64,000 nt of DNA from Pelagibius sp965227505 (lineage in GTDB: Bacteria; Pseudomonadota; Alphaproteobacteria; Kiloniellales; Kiloniellaceae). The notes under the pieces are model-generated. The model had not been told where the DNA came from and did not search any database. It worked only from the letters and a program-made list of their open reading frames with translations. The translations under genes were made by a program, and so were the position numbers. The stretch covers positions 5,270,001 through 5,334,000 of the forward strand of contig NZ_OZ245757.1 of NCBI RefSeq assembly GCF_965227505.1. Direction: 5' to 3'. Below are positions 17,611 through 25,419 of this stretch, one piece after another; position 1 is the first letter of the stretch, and each line of letters begins with the position of its first letter.

Positions 17611-18254
17611 GCCGCCGAGGCTCCGCGCGCCCGCATCTCCGCCAGCAAGTCCGCCGTCTCCGCAATGCGGGCGTAGCCCTTCATCACCGCCAGGCTGGCG
17701 GCTTCCTCTTCCGCGCTCTTGGTGGCGCAGGCGTCGGCGACCATGGTGACCAGATAGCTGCGGTCGGCGGCGTCGCGCACGGCTGACTCCACGCACTGGT
17801 TGGTGAAAACGCCGAAGACCGCAAGGCGCTCGACCTCAAGGTTGCGCAGCAGGTAGTGGATATTGGTGGCGTTGAAGATGCCCGAAGCCGTCTTGGGGAG
17901 GACGATCTCGTCGCCCTGGGGCGCGAGGGCCGGCATGACCTGGCCCCCGGGCGAACCGCTGGGGATCAGGAAGTCGCTGCGCTTGTGGTCCAGGCTGCGG
18001 TCGCGGCCGTCCCTGGTGAGGGCCTCAATCACTGTGTAGATCACCTCGATGCCGGCGCTGCGCGCGGTCTCGACCAGCTTTGCCGCATTGGGCAGCACCG
18101 TGCTCTCCAGGCGCTGCCAGTAATGATCGCTGGCGGGAAAGCCCAGGTCTTCGGCCAAAGCCTTGTCGCAGAAGCCACGCTGCAGATCCACCACCAGAAG
18201 GGCCGAACCGCCGGTCGAGAGGCTGAAATCGTAGCCGGGAGCGCCTTCGGTCAT
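17607..18254 (-). CDS. Isochorismatase-family cysteine hydrolase
   Basis: A 215-aa cysteine hydrolase. The conserved triad is visible as Asp in LVVDLQRGF, Lys in VLPKTASGIFN and the nucleophile Cys in FTNQCVESAVRDA. The family includes nicotinamidases, ureidoacrylate and N-carbamoylsarcosine amidohydrolases and biuret hydrolase, all cleaving amide or ureido C-N bonds. The start at 18254 follows the oxygenase stop with almost no gap. In this operon it presumably cleaves an amide or ureido group of the imported amine; the exact substrate is unknown. Confidence 0.9.
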   Translation of the reverse strand: MTEGAPGYDFSLSTGGSALLVVDLQRGFCDKALAEDLGFPASDHYWQRLESTVLPNAAKLVETARSAGIEVIYTVIEALTRDGRDRSLDHKRSDFLIPSGSPGGQVMPALAPQGDEIVLPKTASGIFNATNIHYLLRNLEVERLAVFGVFTNQCVESAVRDAADRSYLVTMVADACATKSAEEEAASLAVMKGYARIAETADLLAEMRARGASAA

Positions 18255-18256
18255 GG

Positions 18257-19288
18257 TTACGCCGTTTCCGCCTTCTCGCGGTGGTAATCGAAGGTGGCGT
18301 TGATCATGTCCAGCAGGTGCTGGCCGGAGGTCGTGGGCGGGAACTTCGCCGGCCGCTCCGCGCTCACGCAGCTCGGCAGAGCCTCCACCTTGGCCCGGAA
18401 GTTGGGGTCGTAGAAGAAGGGCAGGGAATAGCGCTCCGTCCCCGAGAGGTTCACCACCCGGTGCTGGGTGGAGGCGAAGAGGTCGTTGGTCCAGCGCGCC
18501 ATCATGTCGCCGATGTTGATGACGAAGGCACCCGGGATGGGCGGCGCGTCGATCCAGGTGCCGGCGGCATTCTTCACCTGCAGGCCGCCGTTCATGTCCT
18601 GCGCCAGAATGGTCAGGCAACCGAAGTCGGTATGGGCGCCGGCGCCGATCTGTTTTTCGGTGATGGCGCCCTGCTGCGGCGGGTAGTGCAGCGGGCCGAG
18701 GGTTGCCATGGGGTCGGTAAGATCCCGGTCGAAGTGGCACTCGTCGAGGCCGAGGGACAGAGCGAAAGCGTGCATGATCTGCCGCCCCAGCCCGGTCAGG
18801 GCATCGAAGTAGGACTGCATGGCGCCCTGCCAGCCCGGCAGGTTGTCGGGCCAGAGATTGGGGCCATGCAGCGGCAGACCGGCCTGCACCAGCGGGTGGT
18901 CGGGGGCGAGGTCGCGGCCGATCTTCACGCCCTCTTTCAGGTCGCCGGCCTCGGTCTGCTTGCCCGGGTCCAGATTTTCGCCGCCCAGCTTGAAGTAGCC
19001 GCGGTGGCAGGGCGAGCGCTCGATGTCGATGGCCAGCTTGGCCTCCAGAGGCTGGTCGAAGAAGCGCTTCGCCTCTGCGAATGTGCGCGCCATCAGATCG
19101 GGGGCGATGCCGTGGTTGGAAAGGTAGAAGAAGCCGATGTTGCGGCAGGCGGCGCCGATCTCCCGCGCGACGGCCTGGCGTGCGGCGAGGTCGCCGGTGA
19201 GGAAGGGGCCGAAGTCGATCACCGGGATCTTCTCCAGCGGCACCCGTTCGCCGCGCAGGCTTTCGTCGAGATCAATGGTCATGGTCAT
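18257..19288 (-). CDS. 2-oxoglutarate/Fe(II)-dependent oxygenase (isopenicillin N synthase-like)
   Basis: A 343-aa non-haem iron oxygenase. The N-terminal IPVIDFGPFLTGD and FFYLSNHGI segments, the iron-binding HTD in GAGAHTDFGCLTIL, the third iron ligand in ASTQHRVVNL and the 2OG-binding Arg-x-Ser in ERYSLPFFYDPN are all present. The ATG at 19288 overlaps the permease stop by 4 bp; codons further upstream belong to the permease in another frame. It would hydroxylate or desaturate an amine or a related compound taken up by the adjacent importer. Confidence 0.92.
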   Translation of the reverse strand: MTMTIDLDESLRGERVPLEKIPVIDFGPFLTGDLAARQAVAREIGAACRNIGFFYLSNHGIAPDLMARTFAEAKRFFDQPLEAKLAIDIERSPCHRGYFKLGGENLDPGKQTEAGDLKEGVKIGRDLAPDHPLVQAGLPLHGPNLWPDNLPGWQGAMQSYFDALTGLGRQIMHAFALSLGLDECHFDRDLTDPMATLGPLHYPPQQGAITEKQIGAGAHTDFGCLTILAQDMNGGLQVKNAAGTWIDAPPIPGAFVINIGDMMARWTNDLFASTQHRVVNLSGTERYSLPFFYDPNFRAKVEALPSCVSAERPAKFPPTTSGQHLLDMINATFDYHREKAETA

Positions 19289-20097
19289 GCCCTTTGTGAC
19301 TTTCGGCGCCGCAGCAGCATCCAGCTGCCGTAGCCGAGGATCAGCACCAGCGCGGCGCCCGAGGTGGTGAGCGCCCCCAGGGTCGGCACCAGCGGCGTGT
19401 AGCCGGAGACCATCTTGGCGTAGAGCCATTCCGGGACCGTCTGGTCGGCGCCGGTGGTGAAGAGCGACAGCGGGAAGTTGCCCCAGGACAGCAGGAAGGC
19501 GAAGAGCCCTCCGGAGACAACGCCCGGCCAGAGCACCGGCAGCGTGACCTCTTTCAGGGTCTGCCAGCGCGTGGCGCCGAGATCGAAGGCGGCCTCTTCC
19601 AAGGCGGGGTCAAACGAATAAGCCTGGATGGAGATGACAAGAGTCACGATCGGCACGATCCAAACGAGGTGCGCGATCACCGCCGTCCGCCAGTCGGGAA
19701 TGATCCCCACCGACGAGAACCAGATGAGCAGGGCCAGGCCGAGCACGGCCTGGGGAAAGAAAATCGGCAGCAGCACGAGCCGCTGGTAGAGCCGCCGGCC
19801 GCGCCAGTCGAAGCGCGCGAAGGCCAGCGCCCCGAAGAAGGCCAGGACCACCGAGACGAGGGCGACCAGCAGCGCGATGCTGAGGGAGGTGGAGACCAGA
19901 TCGCGCACCGTGAGCGACGAGAAGGCGCGGTCGTACCACTTGGTGTCGAAGGCCGGAACCGGGAAGCGGAAGTAGCGCTGCCGCGAGAAGGAGGCGAGCA
20001 CCACGCAGAAGATCGGCAGGTAGAGGAAGACGATGATCGATCCCGACCAGGCGGCCATCAGGCCATGGGTGATGCGTTTTTTGCGGGCCTCAGTCAT
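19285..20097 (-). CDS. Spermidine/putrescine-type ABC permease (PotC-like)
   Basis: Inner-membrane permease of 270 aa with about six hydrophobic spans and the contact loop in ALEEAAFDLGATRWQTLKEVTLP near residue 170, which matches the EAA motif. The opening SIIVFLYLPIFCVVLASFS is typical of PotC/YdcV proteins. It overlaps the upstream permease by 8 bp and the downstream oxygenase by 4 bp. Confidence 0.93.
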   Translation of the reverse strand: MTEARKKRITHGLMAAWSGSIIVFLYLPIFCVVLASFSRQRYFRFPVPAFDTKWYDRAFSSLTVRDLVSTSLSIALLVALVSVVLAFFGALAFARFDWRGRRLYQRLVLLPIFFPQAVLGLALLIWFSSVGIIPDWRTAVIAHLVWIVPIVTLVISIQAYSFDPALEEAAFDLGATRWQTLKEVTLPVLWPGVVSGGLFAFLLSWGNFPLSLFTTGADQTVPEWLYAKMVSGYTPLVPTLGALTTSGAALVLILGYGSWMLLRRRKSQRA

Positions 20098-21004
20098 CGC
20101 GGCCGCGCCCCAGGATGCGGTCGAGGTCGACCCAGTTCAGCAGGGTGATGACCAGGGTGCCGGAGAAGAGAATGAGCAGCACCGAGAGCGCCGAGCCCAG
20201 CGGCCAGTTCTGTCCGAAGGTGAAGGCGGTCTCGATCTCATCGGCGATCATGATGACGGCCTGGCCGCCGAGGATCTTGGACTCCGCCAGCGAACCGAGC
20301 GAGAGGATGAAGGTCAGGAGACCGCCGATGAGAATGCCCGGCATGGCCAGCGGCAGCTCCACCTCGCGGAACACCTGCCAGCGCGAGGCCCCCATGTCGA
20401 AAGCCGCCTCGGTCACCTCGCGGGAGACCATGGAGATGCCCAGCACCATGGGAAAGAGGGTGAAGGGCAGGTAGACGTAGACCAGACCCAGCACGATGGC
20501 CGGCACGTCGTAAAGAATGCTCTCTGCGTCGATGCCGAGCCAGGTCTGCAGGCTGCCCAGCAGAACGCCGCCCTTGATGAGAAACAGCACCCAGCCGAAG
20601 AGACGGATGTTCTCGGAAACGAAGAGCGGGATCACGATGGCCAGGGTCATCAGGTTGGCCCAGCGGCCGAAGATCTTGGCCATGCCGTAGGCGATGGGCC
20701 AGCAGATCACCATCAACAGGGCGACCGTGACCAGTGCCAGCCCCAGGGACTTGGCGAAGGAGATGTAGTAGCTGCCCGAGAACACCGTGTGATAGTTCTC
20801 GATGGTGGGCGGAAAGGTGAAATCGAAGCTGCCTTCCGGCATGAAGGAGTAGCCGAGCACGGCCAGCAGCGGCGCGGCGAAGGCCAGCGCCAGGAAGATC
20901 AGCACCGGCAGCGCCGCCAACAGCCCGGGGTTGCGCAGGCGCCGCCGCGGGCGCGGCGCGGGTCTCGTGGTATCCGTGAGGGTGCTTTCGGTCGCGGCGG
21001 TCAT
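20090..21004 (-). CDS. Spermidine/putrescine-type ABC permease (PotB-like)
   Basis: Inner-membrane permease of 304 aa. The EAA loop is seen in VTEAAFDMGASRWQVFREVELP near residue 203. The N-terminal 30 residues are rich in Thr, Pro and Arg and cytoplasmic; GYSFMPEGSFDFTFPPTIENY resembles the periplasmic loop of PotB relatives. It overlaps the ATPase stop by 4 bp. Confidence 0.93.
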   Translation of the reverse strand: MTAATESTLTDTTRPAPRPRRRLRNPGLLAALPVLIFLALAFAAPLLAVLGYSFMPEGSFDFTFPPTIENYHTVFSGSYYISFAKSLGLALVTVALLMVICWPIAYGMAKIFGRWANLMTLAIVIPLFVSENIRLFGWVLFLIKGGVLLGSLQTWLGIDAESILYDVPAIVLGLVYVYLPFTLFPMVLGISMVSREVTEAAFDMGASRWQVFREVELPLAMPGILIGGLLTFILSLGSLAESKILGGQAVIMIADEIETAFTFGQNWPLGSALSVLLILFSGTLVITLLNWVDLDRILGRGRDD

Positions 21005-22068
21005 TCCGGCGCCAGCACGCTGTCGCGTGCCTCCCAGCCGATCACCACCCGGTCGTCGAGCCGGCCTTCGTAGCGCTGCTCGCGCAGTTTCTCCACCAGG
21101 AAGACGGCTTCGCCGACCCGCACCTGGTACTGGATGCGGCTGCCCAGCGCATATTCGTTGTAGAGCACGCCCTCCACCTGGTTCTCGGCTGTCTCACCGG
21201 GGCCGAGAAAGCGCAGGTACTCGGGCCGGATCACGAGGTAGCCGCCGGCGAAGTCGCCCTGGCCGCCCGGGCTGCCCGGGCCCTGCAGGGTTACACCCAG
21301 GGCGGGGCAGTGCAGTCCGGCGCCGTTGGGCTTCACCTCCAGGACATTGACCTCGCCCATGAACTCCGAGACGAAGCGGTTGGCGGGGCGGGAATAGATC
21401 TCGTCCGGCGCGCCCACCTGCACCAGCTCGCCGGCCCGCATGATGCCGATGCGGTCCGACATCACCATGGCCTCTTCCAGGCTATGGGTGATGTAGACGA
21501 AGGTCTTTCCGGTCTCGCGGTGGAGGTCCTTCAGTTCCTTTTCCAGGGTCTTGCGCAGGCGGAAGTCGATGGCCGAGAGCGGTTCGTCGAAGAACAGGAT
21601 CTCCGGATCGAAGGCCAGGGCACGGGCCAGGGCGATGCGCTGGCGCTCGCCGCCCGAACACTGGCTGACCTGCTTGCCGTAGTAGTCTTCCGGCAGGCGC
21701 AGCAGGCGCAGCAGTTCATCGGCGCGCTCACGGCGCTGCATCGGCGGCACGCCGCGCATCTTAAGCGGGAATTCTATGTTCTGGCCGACGGAACGGTGCG
21801 GGAAGAGAGCGAGCGACTGGAAGACCATGCAGGTCGGCCGACGGTTGGCCGGTGTTTCGTTGATGCGTGCGCCGCGCAGCAGAATCTCCCCGCTGCTGGG
21901 ATCTTCCAGACCGGCCAGCATGCGGATGAGCGTTGTCTTGCCGGAACCGGAGGGTCCGACGATGGTGAAGAACTCGCCTTCGTCGATGGCGAGATCGATG
22001 TCCTTGACCGCTGCGAACTGGCCGAAGCGCTTCGATAGCTGCGACAGTCTGAGGATGGGGTCAGCCAA
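21001..22068 (-). CDS. Spermidine/putrescine-type ABC ATPase (PotA-like)
   Basis: ATPase of 355 aa with Walker A GPSGSGKTT near residue 38, Walker B ILFFDEPLSAID and a C-terminal TOBE-type regulatory domain (FVSEFMGEVNVLEV onward). The signature reads CSGGERQRIALARAL, with Cys in place of the usual Leu. It is separated from the binding-protein gene by 128 bp containing a strong stem-loop. Confidence 0.93.
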   Translation of the reverse strand: MADPILRLSQLSKRFGQFAAVKDIDLAIDEGEFFTIVGPSGSGKTTLIRMLAGLEDPSSGEILLRGARINETPANRRPTCMVFQSLALFPHRSVGQNIEFPLKMRGVPPMQRRERADELLRLLRLPEDYYGKQVSQCSGGERQRIALARALAFDPEILFFDEPLSAIDFRLRKTLEKELKDLHRETGKTFVYITHSLEEAMVMSDRIGIMRAGELVQVGAPDEIYSRPANRFVSEFMGEVNVLEVKPNGAGLHCPALGVTLQGPGSPGGQGDFAGGYLVIRPEYLRFLGPGETAENQVEGVLYNEYALGSRIQYQVRVGEAVFLVEKLREQRYEGRLDDRVVIGWEARDSVLAPE

Positions 22069-22140
22069 ACTCTCGCCCTTTCTTCGGCCTTTGGAAAGGC
22101 GGCTCGGTCACACTGGCGGCTGCGGACCGAAAGGTCCAGC

Positions 22141-22166
22141 CTCCGGCGGCCTTTGGGCCACCGGAG
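22141..22166. other. Intercistronic stem-loop after the PotD-like gene
   Basis: CTCCGGCGGCC (22141-22151) pairs with GGCCACCGGAG (22156-22166) across a 4-base loop, with one mismatched position in 11. It lies between the binding-protein stop and the ATPase start. A second, weaker hairpin (GCGG, 5-base loop, CCGC) occupies 22182-22194 right after the binding-protein stop. Confidence 0.55.
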
Positions 22167-22196
22167 GAGAACCGACCTAGAGCGGCTTTTCCGCCA

Positions 22197-23339
22197 CTAG
22201 GCCTCGCGCTTGGCGGCATTATAGATCTTGTCCATCACCTCGTAGTCCGGATTGATCTGATAGTCGACGGTGCTGGAGAGTTCCTCTTCCAGGCTGTCCC
22301 ACTGGATGGCGTCCAGTTCCTCGCTGGAGAACAGGTCGAAGACCTTCTTGTTGCCCATCTGGGTCACCGGATTGTAGGTGCCCTCGGCAAAAGCCACCGC
22401 GTGGCAGACCTCCGGGTCCTGCACGTATTCCAGGAAGTCATAGGCGAGCGGTGAGACCTGCGGATTGTTCACCACGGAGGTCACCTCCACCCAGGTGATG
22501 CCGCCCTTGCCGCCGGCCAGCGGGCCCTTCTTGGGGGTGATGCCGCGGATGTTGGTGGAACCGTCGAGACGCGCCGGGCTGGCGGTGTAGGTGCCGCCGG
22601 TCAGGTAGAAATCGATCTCGCCGTTGATCAGCGCCAGGTTCATGGCCACCAGATCGTCGGTGAGCAGCTTGGCACCCTTGAACCACGCGCGCGCCGTCTT
22701 CTCGAAGGCGGCGATCTCCGCCTCGCTGTGGGGCACGAAGGGATCGAGCCCCGCGCCGATGCACATGTGGAAGATGTTCCAGTTGTCGTAAGTGAGGATG
22801 CCGAAACGCCCGGCGTTGGAAGCTTCGTTGAACAGGTTGAAGCCTTCGTCCTCGGCCGTTGCGCGGCTGACCTTGTCGGTGTTTACGACGAAGTTGAAGG
22901 GCCCGAAGCGCTGGATGATGCCCAGCAGGTTGGCGCCGTCCTCGGAATAGCACCACTTATAGTTCTCGTTGAAGGGCGCCATCATGTCGGCGAAGAACGG
23001 CTCGAAGCGGTCCTTCGGCAGCGGCTTGATCAGCCCCTCCGGCCACATCTCGTCGCGGGCCCAGGGCTGGTTCACGTTGATCACGTCCCAGACGTTCACT
23101 TCGCCGGCGCGCAGCTTGTTGATCATGTCCGGGTCAGAGGTGCCGCTTTCGGCGGAGACATCGGCCGAGGTGCTGCGGCGGAAGGGGTCCAGCACTTCGT
23201 CGGAGTTATAGCCTTCCCAGCAAAGGATGTTCAGTTCCTTCTCGCGCGCCGCCAAGGCGGGACCTGCGAGAGGGCCAGCGAGGCCGAGGGCCCCGGCAGC
23301 GGCGGAATACCTCAACAGACTGCGACGGTCGAACTGCAT
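22197..23339 (-). CDS. Spermidine/putrescine-type ABC substrate-binding protein (PotD-like)
   Basis: A 380-aa extracytoplasmic binding protein. The N-terminus MQFDRRSLLRYSAAAGALGLAG is a twin-arginine signal, so it is probably exported folded. LNILCWEGYNSDEVLDPFRR is the family start, and aromatic and acidic residues that contact cationic amines in PotD relatives are abundant. The ATG at 23339 has a GGGGAG ribosome site; the frame stays open upstream to 23570 without coding features. It is the first gene of the operon that ends with the amidotransferase at 16876. Confidence 0.93.
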   Translation of the reverse strand: MQFDRRSLLRYSAAAGALGLAGPLAGPALAAREKELNILCWEGYNSDEVLDPFRRSTSADVSAESGTSDPDMINKLRAGEVNVWDVINVNQPWARDEMWPEGLIKPLPKDRFEPFFADMMAPFNENYKWCYSEDGANLLGIIQRFGPFNFVVNTDKVSRATAEDEGFNLFNEASNAGRFGILTYDNWNIFHMCIGAGLDPFVPHSEAEIAAFEKTARAWFKGAKLLTDDLVAMNLALINGEIDFYLTGGTYTASPARLDGSTNIRGITPKKGPLAGGKGGITWVEVTSVVNNPQVSPLAYDFLEYVQDPEVCHAVAFAEGTYNPVTQMGNKKVFDLFSSEELDAIQWDSLEEELSSTVDYQINPDYEVMDKIYNAAKREA

Positions 23340-23632
23340 GATCACGCTCCCCGCTTTTCTTGTTTGTGCCCGTACTGTCCCCCTGGAGAGCCCGTCCGAA
23401 ACGGACCTGGTCCAACGGGACTGTGCTGCCGGAAGCATCTTTCGGCAGCGTCCCAAGAAACCTTCAGTGATGAAAGTACCACGCAGAATTTGGTAATTCC
23501 AACATGATTTGTTGTACTCGCCACGAACTTGGGGCATAACCGATGCACGGCGTTTGGCGGAAAGGCGCAAAGCCCGAACAGCGCCCCTGCAGCTTCCAGC
23601 GGCTCAAGGACTGCGAAGAGGGAAGGCCCTGA
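23340..23632. other. Divergent intergenic region (293 bp) with leader hairpins
   Basis: This is the longest gene-free stretch. It holds a strong hairpin at 23425-23449 (11-bp stem GCTGCCGGAAG with CTTTCGGCAGC, one G-T pair) and a small one at 23394-23406 (GTCCG, AAA, CGGAC), both inside the expected leader of the PotD-like transcript. A short inverted repeat TTGGTAATTCCAA at 23490-23502 lies in an AT-rich patch that probably contains the divergent promoters; it might bind the nearby DeoR regulator. Confidence 0.5.
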
Positions 23633-24325
23633 ATGACGCAAGCCAGCACGCGACCGGCGATTGACTTTATCTTCATGTTCACCCGCGCCGATCAGACGGT
23701 GGAGGACTGCCTCGACGTCTTCGATATCGTTGCGGGGGCCGGCGTGAAACACATGGGCTTCAAAGACGTTGGCGTGAACTTCGAGACGCTGGTGGAACTG
23801 AACCGGCGCATCAAGGCCGCCGGGGCCACCAGCTACCTGGAGGTTGTATCGACGACCCCGGAGGCCTGCCTGGACTCTGCCCGCGCGGCACGTCAGATCG
23901 GTGTCGACTGGGTCATGGGCGGCACCGACGCCGCAGGGATATTGAAGATCCTCGACGGCAGCGGCATCGGCTATCTGCCGTTTCCCGGCCGTCCGGTGGG
24001 CCATCCGACCGAACTCGGCGGGACGGCGACGGACGTGGAGGCGGATTGCCGCCGCTTTGAATCGCTCGGCTGTGCCGGCGTCGACCTGCTGGCCTATCGG
24101 GCCACCGAGGCCGACCCGCTGGAGTTGGTACAGGCGGCGCGCCGCGGCACGCAGGGCAAGCTGGTGGTGGCCGGCAGCGTCGACTCGCCCGACCGTGTCC
24201 GCCGGCTGGCGGAGGCGGGCGCCAATGCCTTCACCATCGGCTCCGCGGCCTTTGACGGTTCTTTCTCGCCGCGCAAGGGCGCCCTGGCCTCGCAGCTCGG
24301 CGACATCCTGGAAGCGGCTGTATGA
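23633..24325 (+). CDS. TIM-barrel phosphate-binding protein of uncertain function
   Basis: A 230-aa soluble protein whose alternating strands and helices (IDFIFMFTRADQTVEDCLDV; HMGFKDVGVNFETLVELN; GATSYLEVVSTTP; VDWVMGGTD; GKLVVAGSVDS; ANAFTIGSAAFDG) fit a ribulose-phosphate-binding TIM barrel; the VAGSVDS and TIGSAAFDG loops near the C-terminus resemble the phosphate-binding loops of HisA/TrpF/Rpe-like barrels. I do not recognise a specific enzyme. Its stop overlaps the DeoR start by 4 bp, so regulator and enzyme are made together, as for sugar-phosphate metabolism. Confidence 0.75.
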   Translation: MTQASTRPAIDFIFMFTRADQTVEDCLDVFDIVAGAGVKHMGFKDVGVNFETLVELNRRIKAAGATSYLEVVSTTPEACLDSARAARQIGVDWVMGGTDAAGILKILDGSGIGYLPFPGRPVGHPTELGGTATDVEADCRRFESLGCAGVDLLAYRATEADPLELVQAARRGTQGKLVVAGSVDSPDRVRRLAEAGANAFTIGSAAFDGSFSPRKGALASQLGDILEAAV

Positions 24326-25203
24326 GCGGGTCCGCCAAGACCGCCCCAGCCAAAACGGCGCCCCAAAAGACCGCGCCCCAAAAGACGGCGCCGACCAAGC
24401 TGGCATCGCGGCAGAATGCAAAACCGGGTGCGCGGAACAGTGACCGCCTGGACAGGGACGAGCGCCATCGGCGCATCATCGGCGAACTGCAGTCCAATCC
24501 CACGGTGCGCATCTCGCATCTGGCCGAGGCTTTCGGGGTTTCCACGGAAACCGTCCGCCGCGACATCGACTCGCTGTCCTCGCGCGGGCTGGTGGAGCGT
24601 ACCTATGGCGGCGCGGCGGCACCGATGGGGCGGGAGCCCAGCGTGCGCGAGCGCAACACGGCCATGGTCGCAGAACGCCAGCGTATCGCCGCGGTTGCGA
24701 TCCAGGCGATCGCACCGGGCGACGTCGTCATGATCGATTCCGGGGCGACCACCCATCACCTGGCCCAGCGCATCGCGGCGGAGGGCATCGAGGTGACCGT
24801 CATCACCAACGGCCTGGAGATCGCCGAGGAACTGGGCGTCTCGCCCAACGCGCGCGTGATCCTCTGTCCCGGCGCCTACTCGGCCCATGAGAAGGGGGTC
24901 TACGGTCAGGACACCTGCGACTTTCTTGGCCGCTTCCATGCCAACGTCGCCTTCACCTCCGCCGGGGGGATCACCGAGAACGGCGTGACGGATGTGGATT
25001 CCAACGCCTGCTGGGTGAAGCGGGCGATGTTCAAGCGGGCCGAGCGGCGCATCTTCATGATGGACAACGCCAAGTTCAACGTCCGCCTGCTGGAGATCGT
25101 CATGCCGCTGACCGACCTGACCGATCTGGTCGTGGACCGGCCGCTGCCGGAAAAGCTGGCCGAGGCGGCCAGGAACGCCGGCATCATCACGGTCGTGGCC
25201 TGA
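24322..25203 (+). CDS. DeoR/GlpR-family transcriptional regulator
   Basis: A 293-aa repressor-type protein. An N-terminal HTH is seen in RHRRIIGELQSNPTVRISHLAE and GVSTETVRRDIDSLSSRGLVERTYGGA, the DeoR signature; the C-terminal DeoRC sensor domain has MIDSGATTHHLA, VITNGLEIAEEL and DNAKFN, normally binding a sugar phosphate. The first 30 residues are an unusual Lys/Thr/Ala/Pro repeat encoded by a 15-bp tandem repeat, so the DNA-binding domain starts near residue 45 rather than residue 1-5. It is coupled to the TIM-barrel gene. Confidence 0.93.
   Translation: MSGSAKTAPAKTAPQKTAPQKTAPTKLASRQNAKPGARNSDRLDRDERHRRIIGELQSNPTVRISHLAEAFGVSTETVRRDIDSLSSRGLVERTYGGAAAPMGREPSVRERNTAMVAERQRIAAVAIQAIAPGDVVMIDSGATTHHLAQRIAAEGIEVTVITNGLEIAEELGVSPNARVILCPGAYSAHEKGVYGQDTCDFLGRFHANVAFTSAGGITENGVTDVDSNACWVKRAMFKRAERRIFMMDNAKFNVRLLEIVMPLTDLTDLVVDRPLPEKLAEAARNAGIITVVA
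24337..24396 (+). repeat. 15-bp tandem repeat x4 at the start of the DeoR-type gene
   Basis: Four in-frame 15-bp units (24337-24351, 24352-24366, 24367-24381, 24382-24396) encode KTAPA, KTAPQ, KTAPQ and KTAPT. Third-position differences between units show the peptide repeat is older than a very recent slippage event. Confidence 0.88.
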
Positions 25204-25360
25204 GTGTTCGGCGCGGCCTGACACCCGCCACCCTTCCAACATCTGAGACTCTGTAGCCTGCTTGGCCCGACCGGCCACGCAGGGTAGAGCCGAAACCTCT
25301 GGTGCAACGCCAGGGGTGCGTTCGACCGCAACTGTCATCAAAATTTCACAAAACTGTGGT

Positions 25361-25378
25361 CTGCAATTTAAATTGCAG
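25361..25378. promoter_or_regulatory. 18-bp perfect palindrome upstream of rpiR-type gene (putative operator)
   Basis: CTGCAATTTAAATTGCAG is fully symmetric and AT-rich within a GC-rich genome, 42 bp before the GTG start of the RpiR-type regulator. The position suggests autoregulation or control of the downstream transporter operon. Confidence 0.65.
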
Positions 25379-25419
25379 AAATAGTGCTGGTCTAACCGGG
25401 ATCGCAGGAGGGGGATCGG

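Noticed and set aside
17611..17796. Upstream extension of the PuuD-like frame
   Set aside because: Codons are out-of-frame sequence of the isochorismatase gene; the ATG at 17610 fits the family start.
22182..22194. Short GCGG/CCGC hairpin after the PotD-like stop as terminator
   Set aside because: Only a 4-bp stem and no T-run; listed as minor context of the stronger hairpin at 22141.
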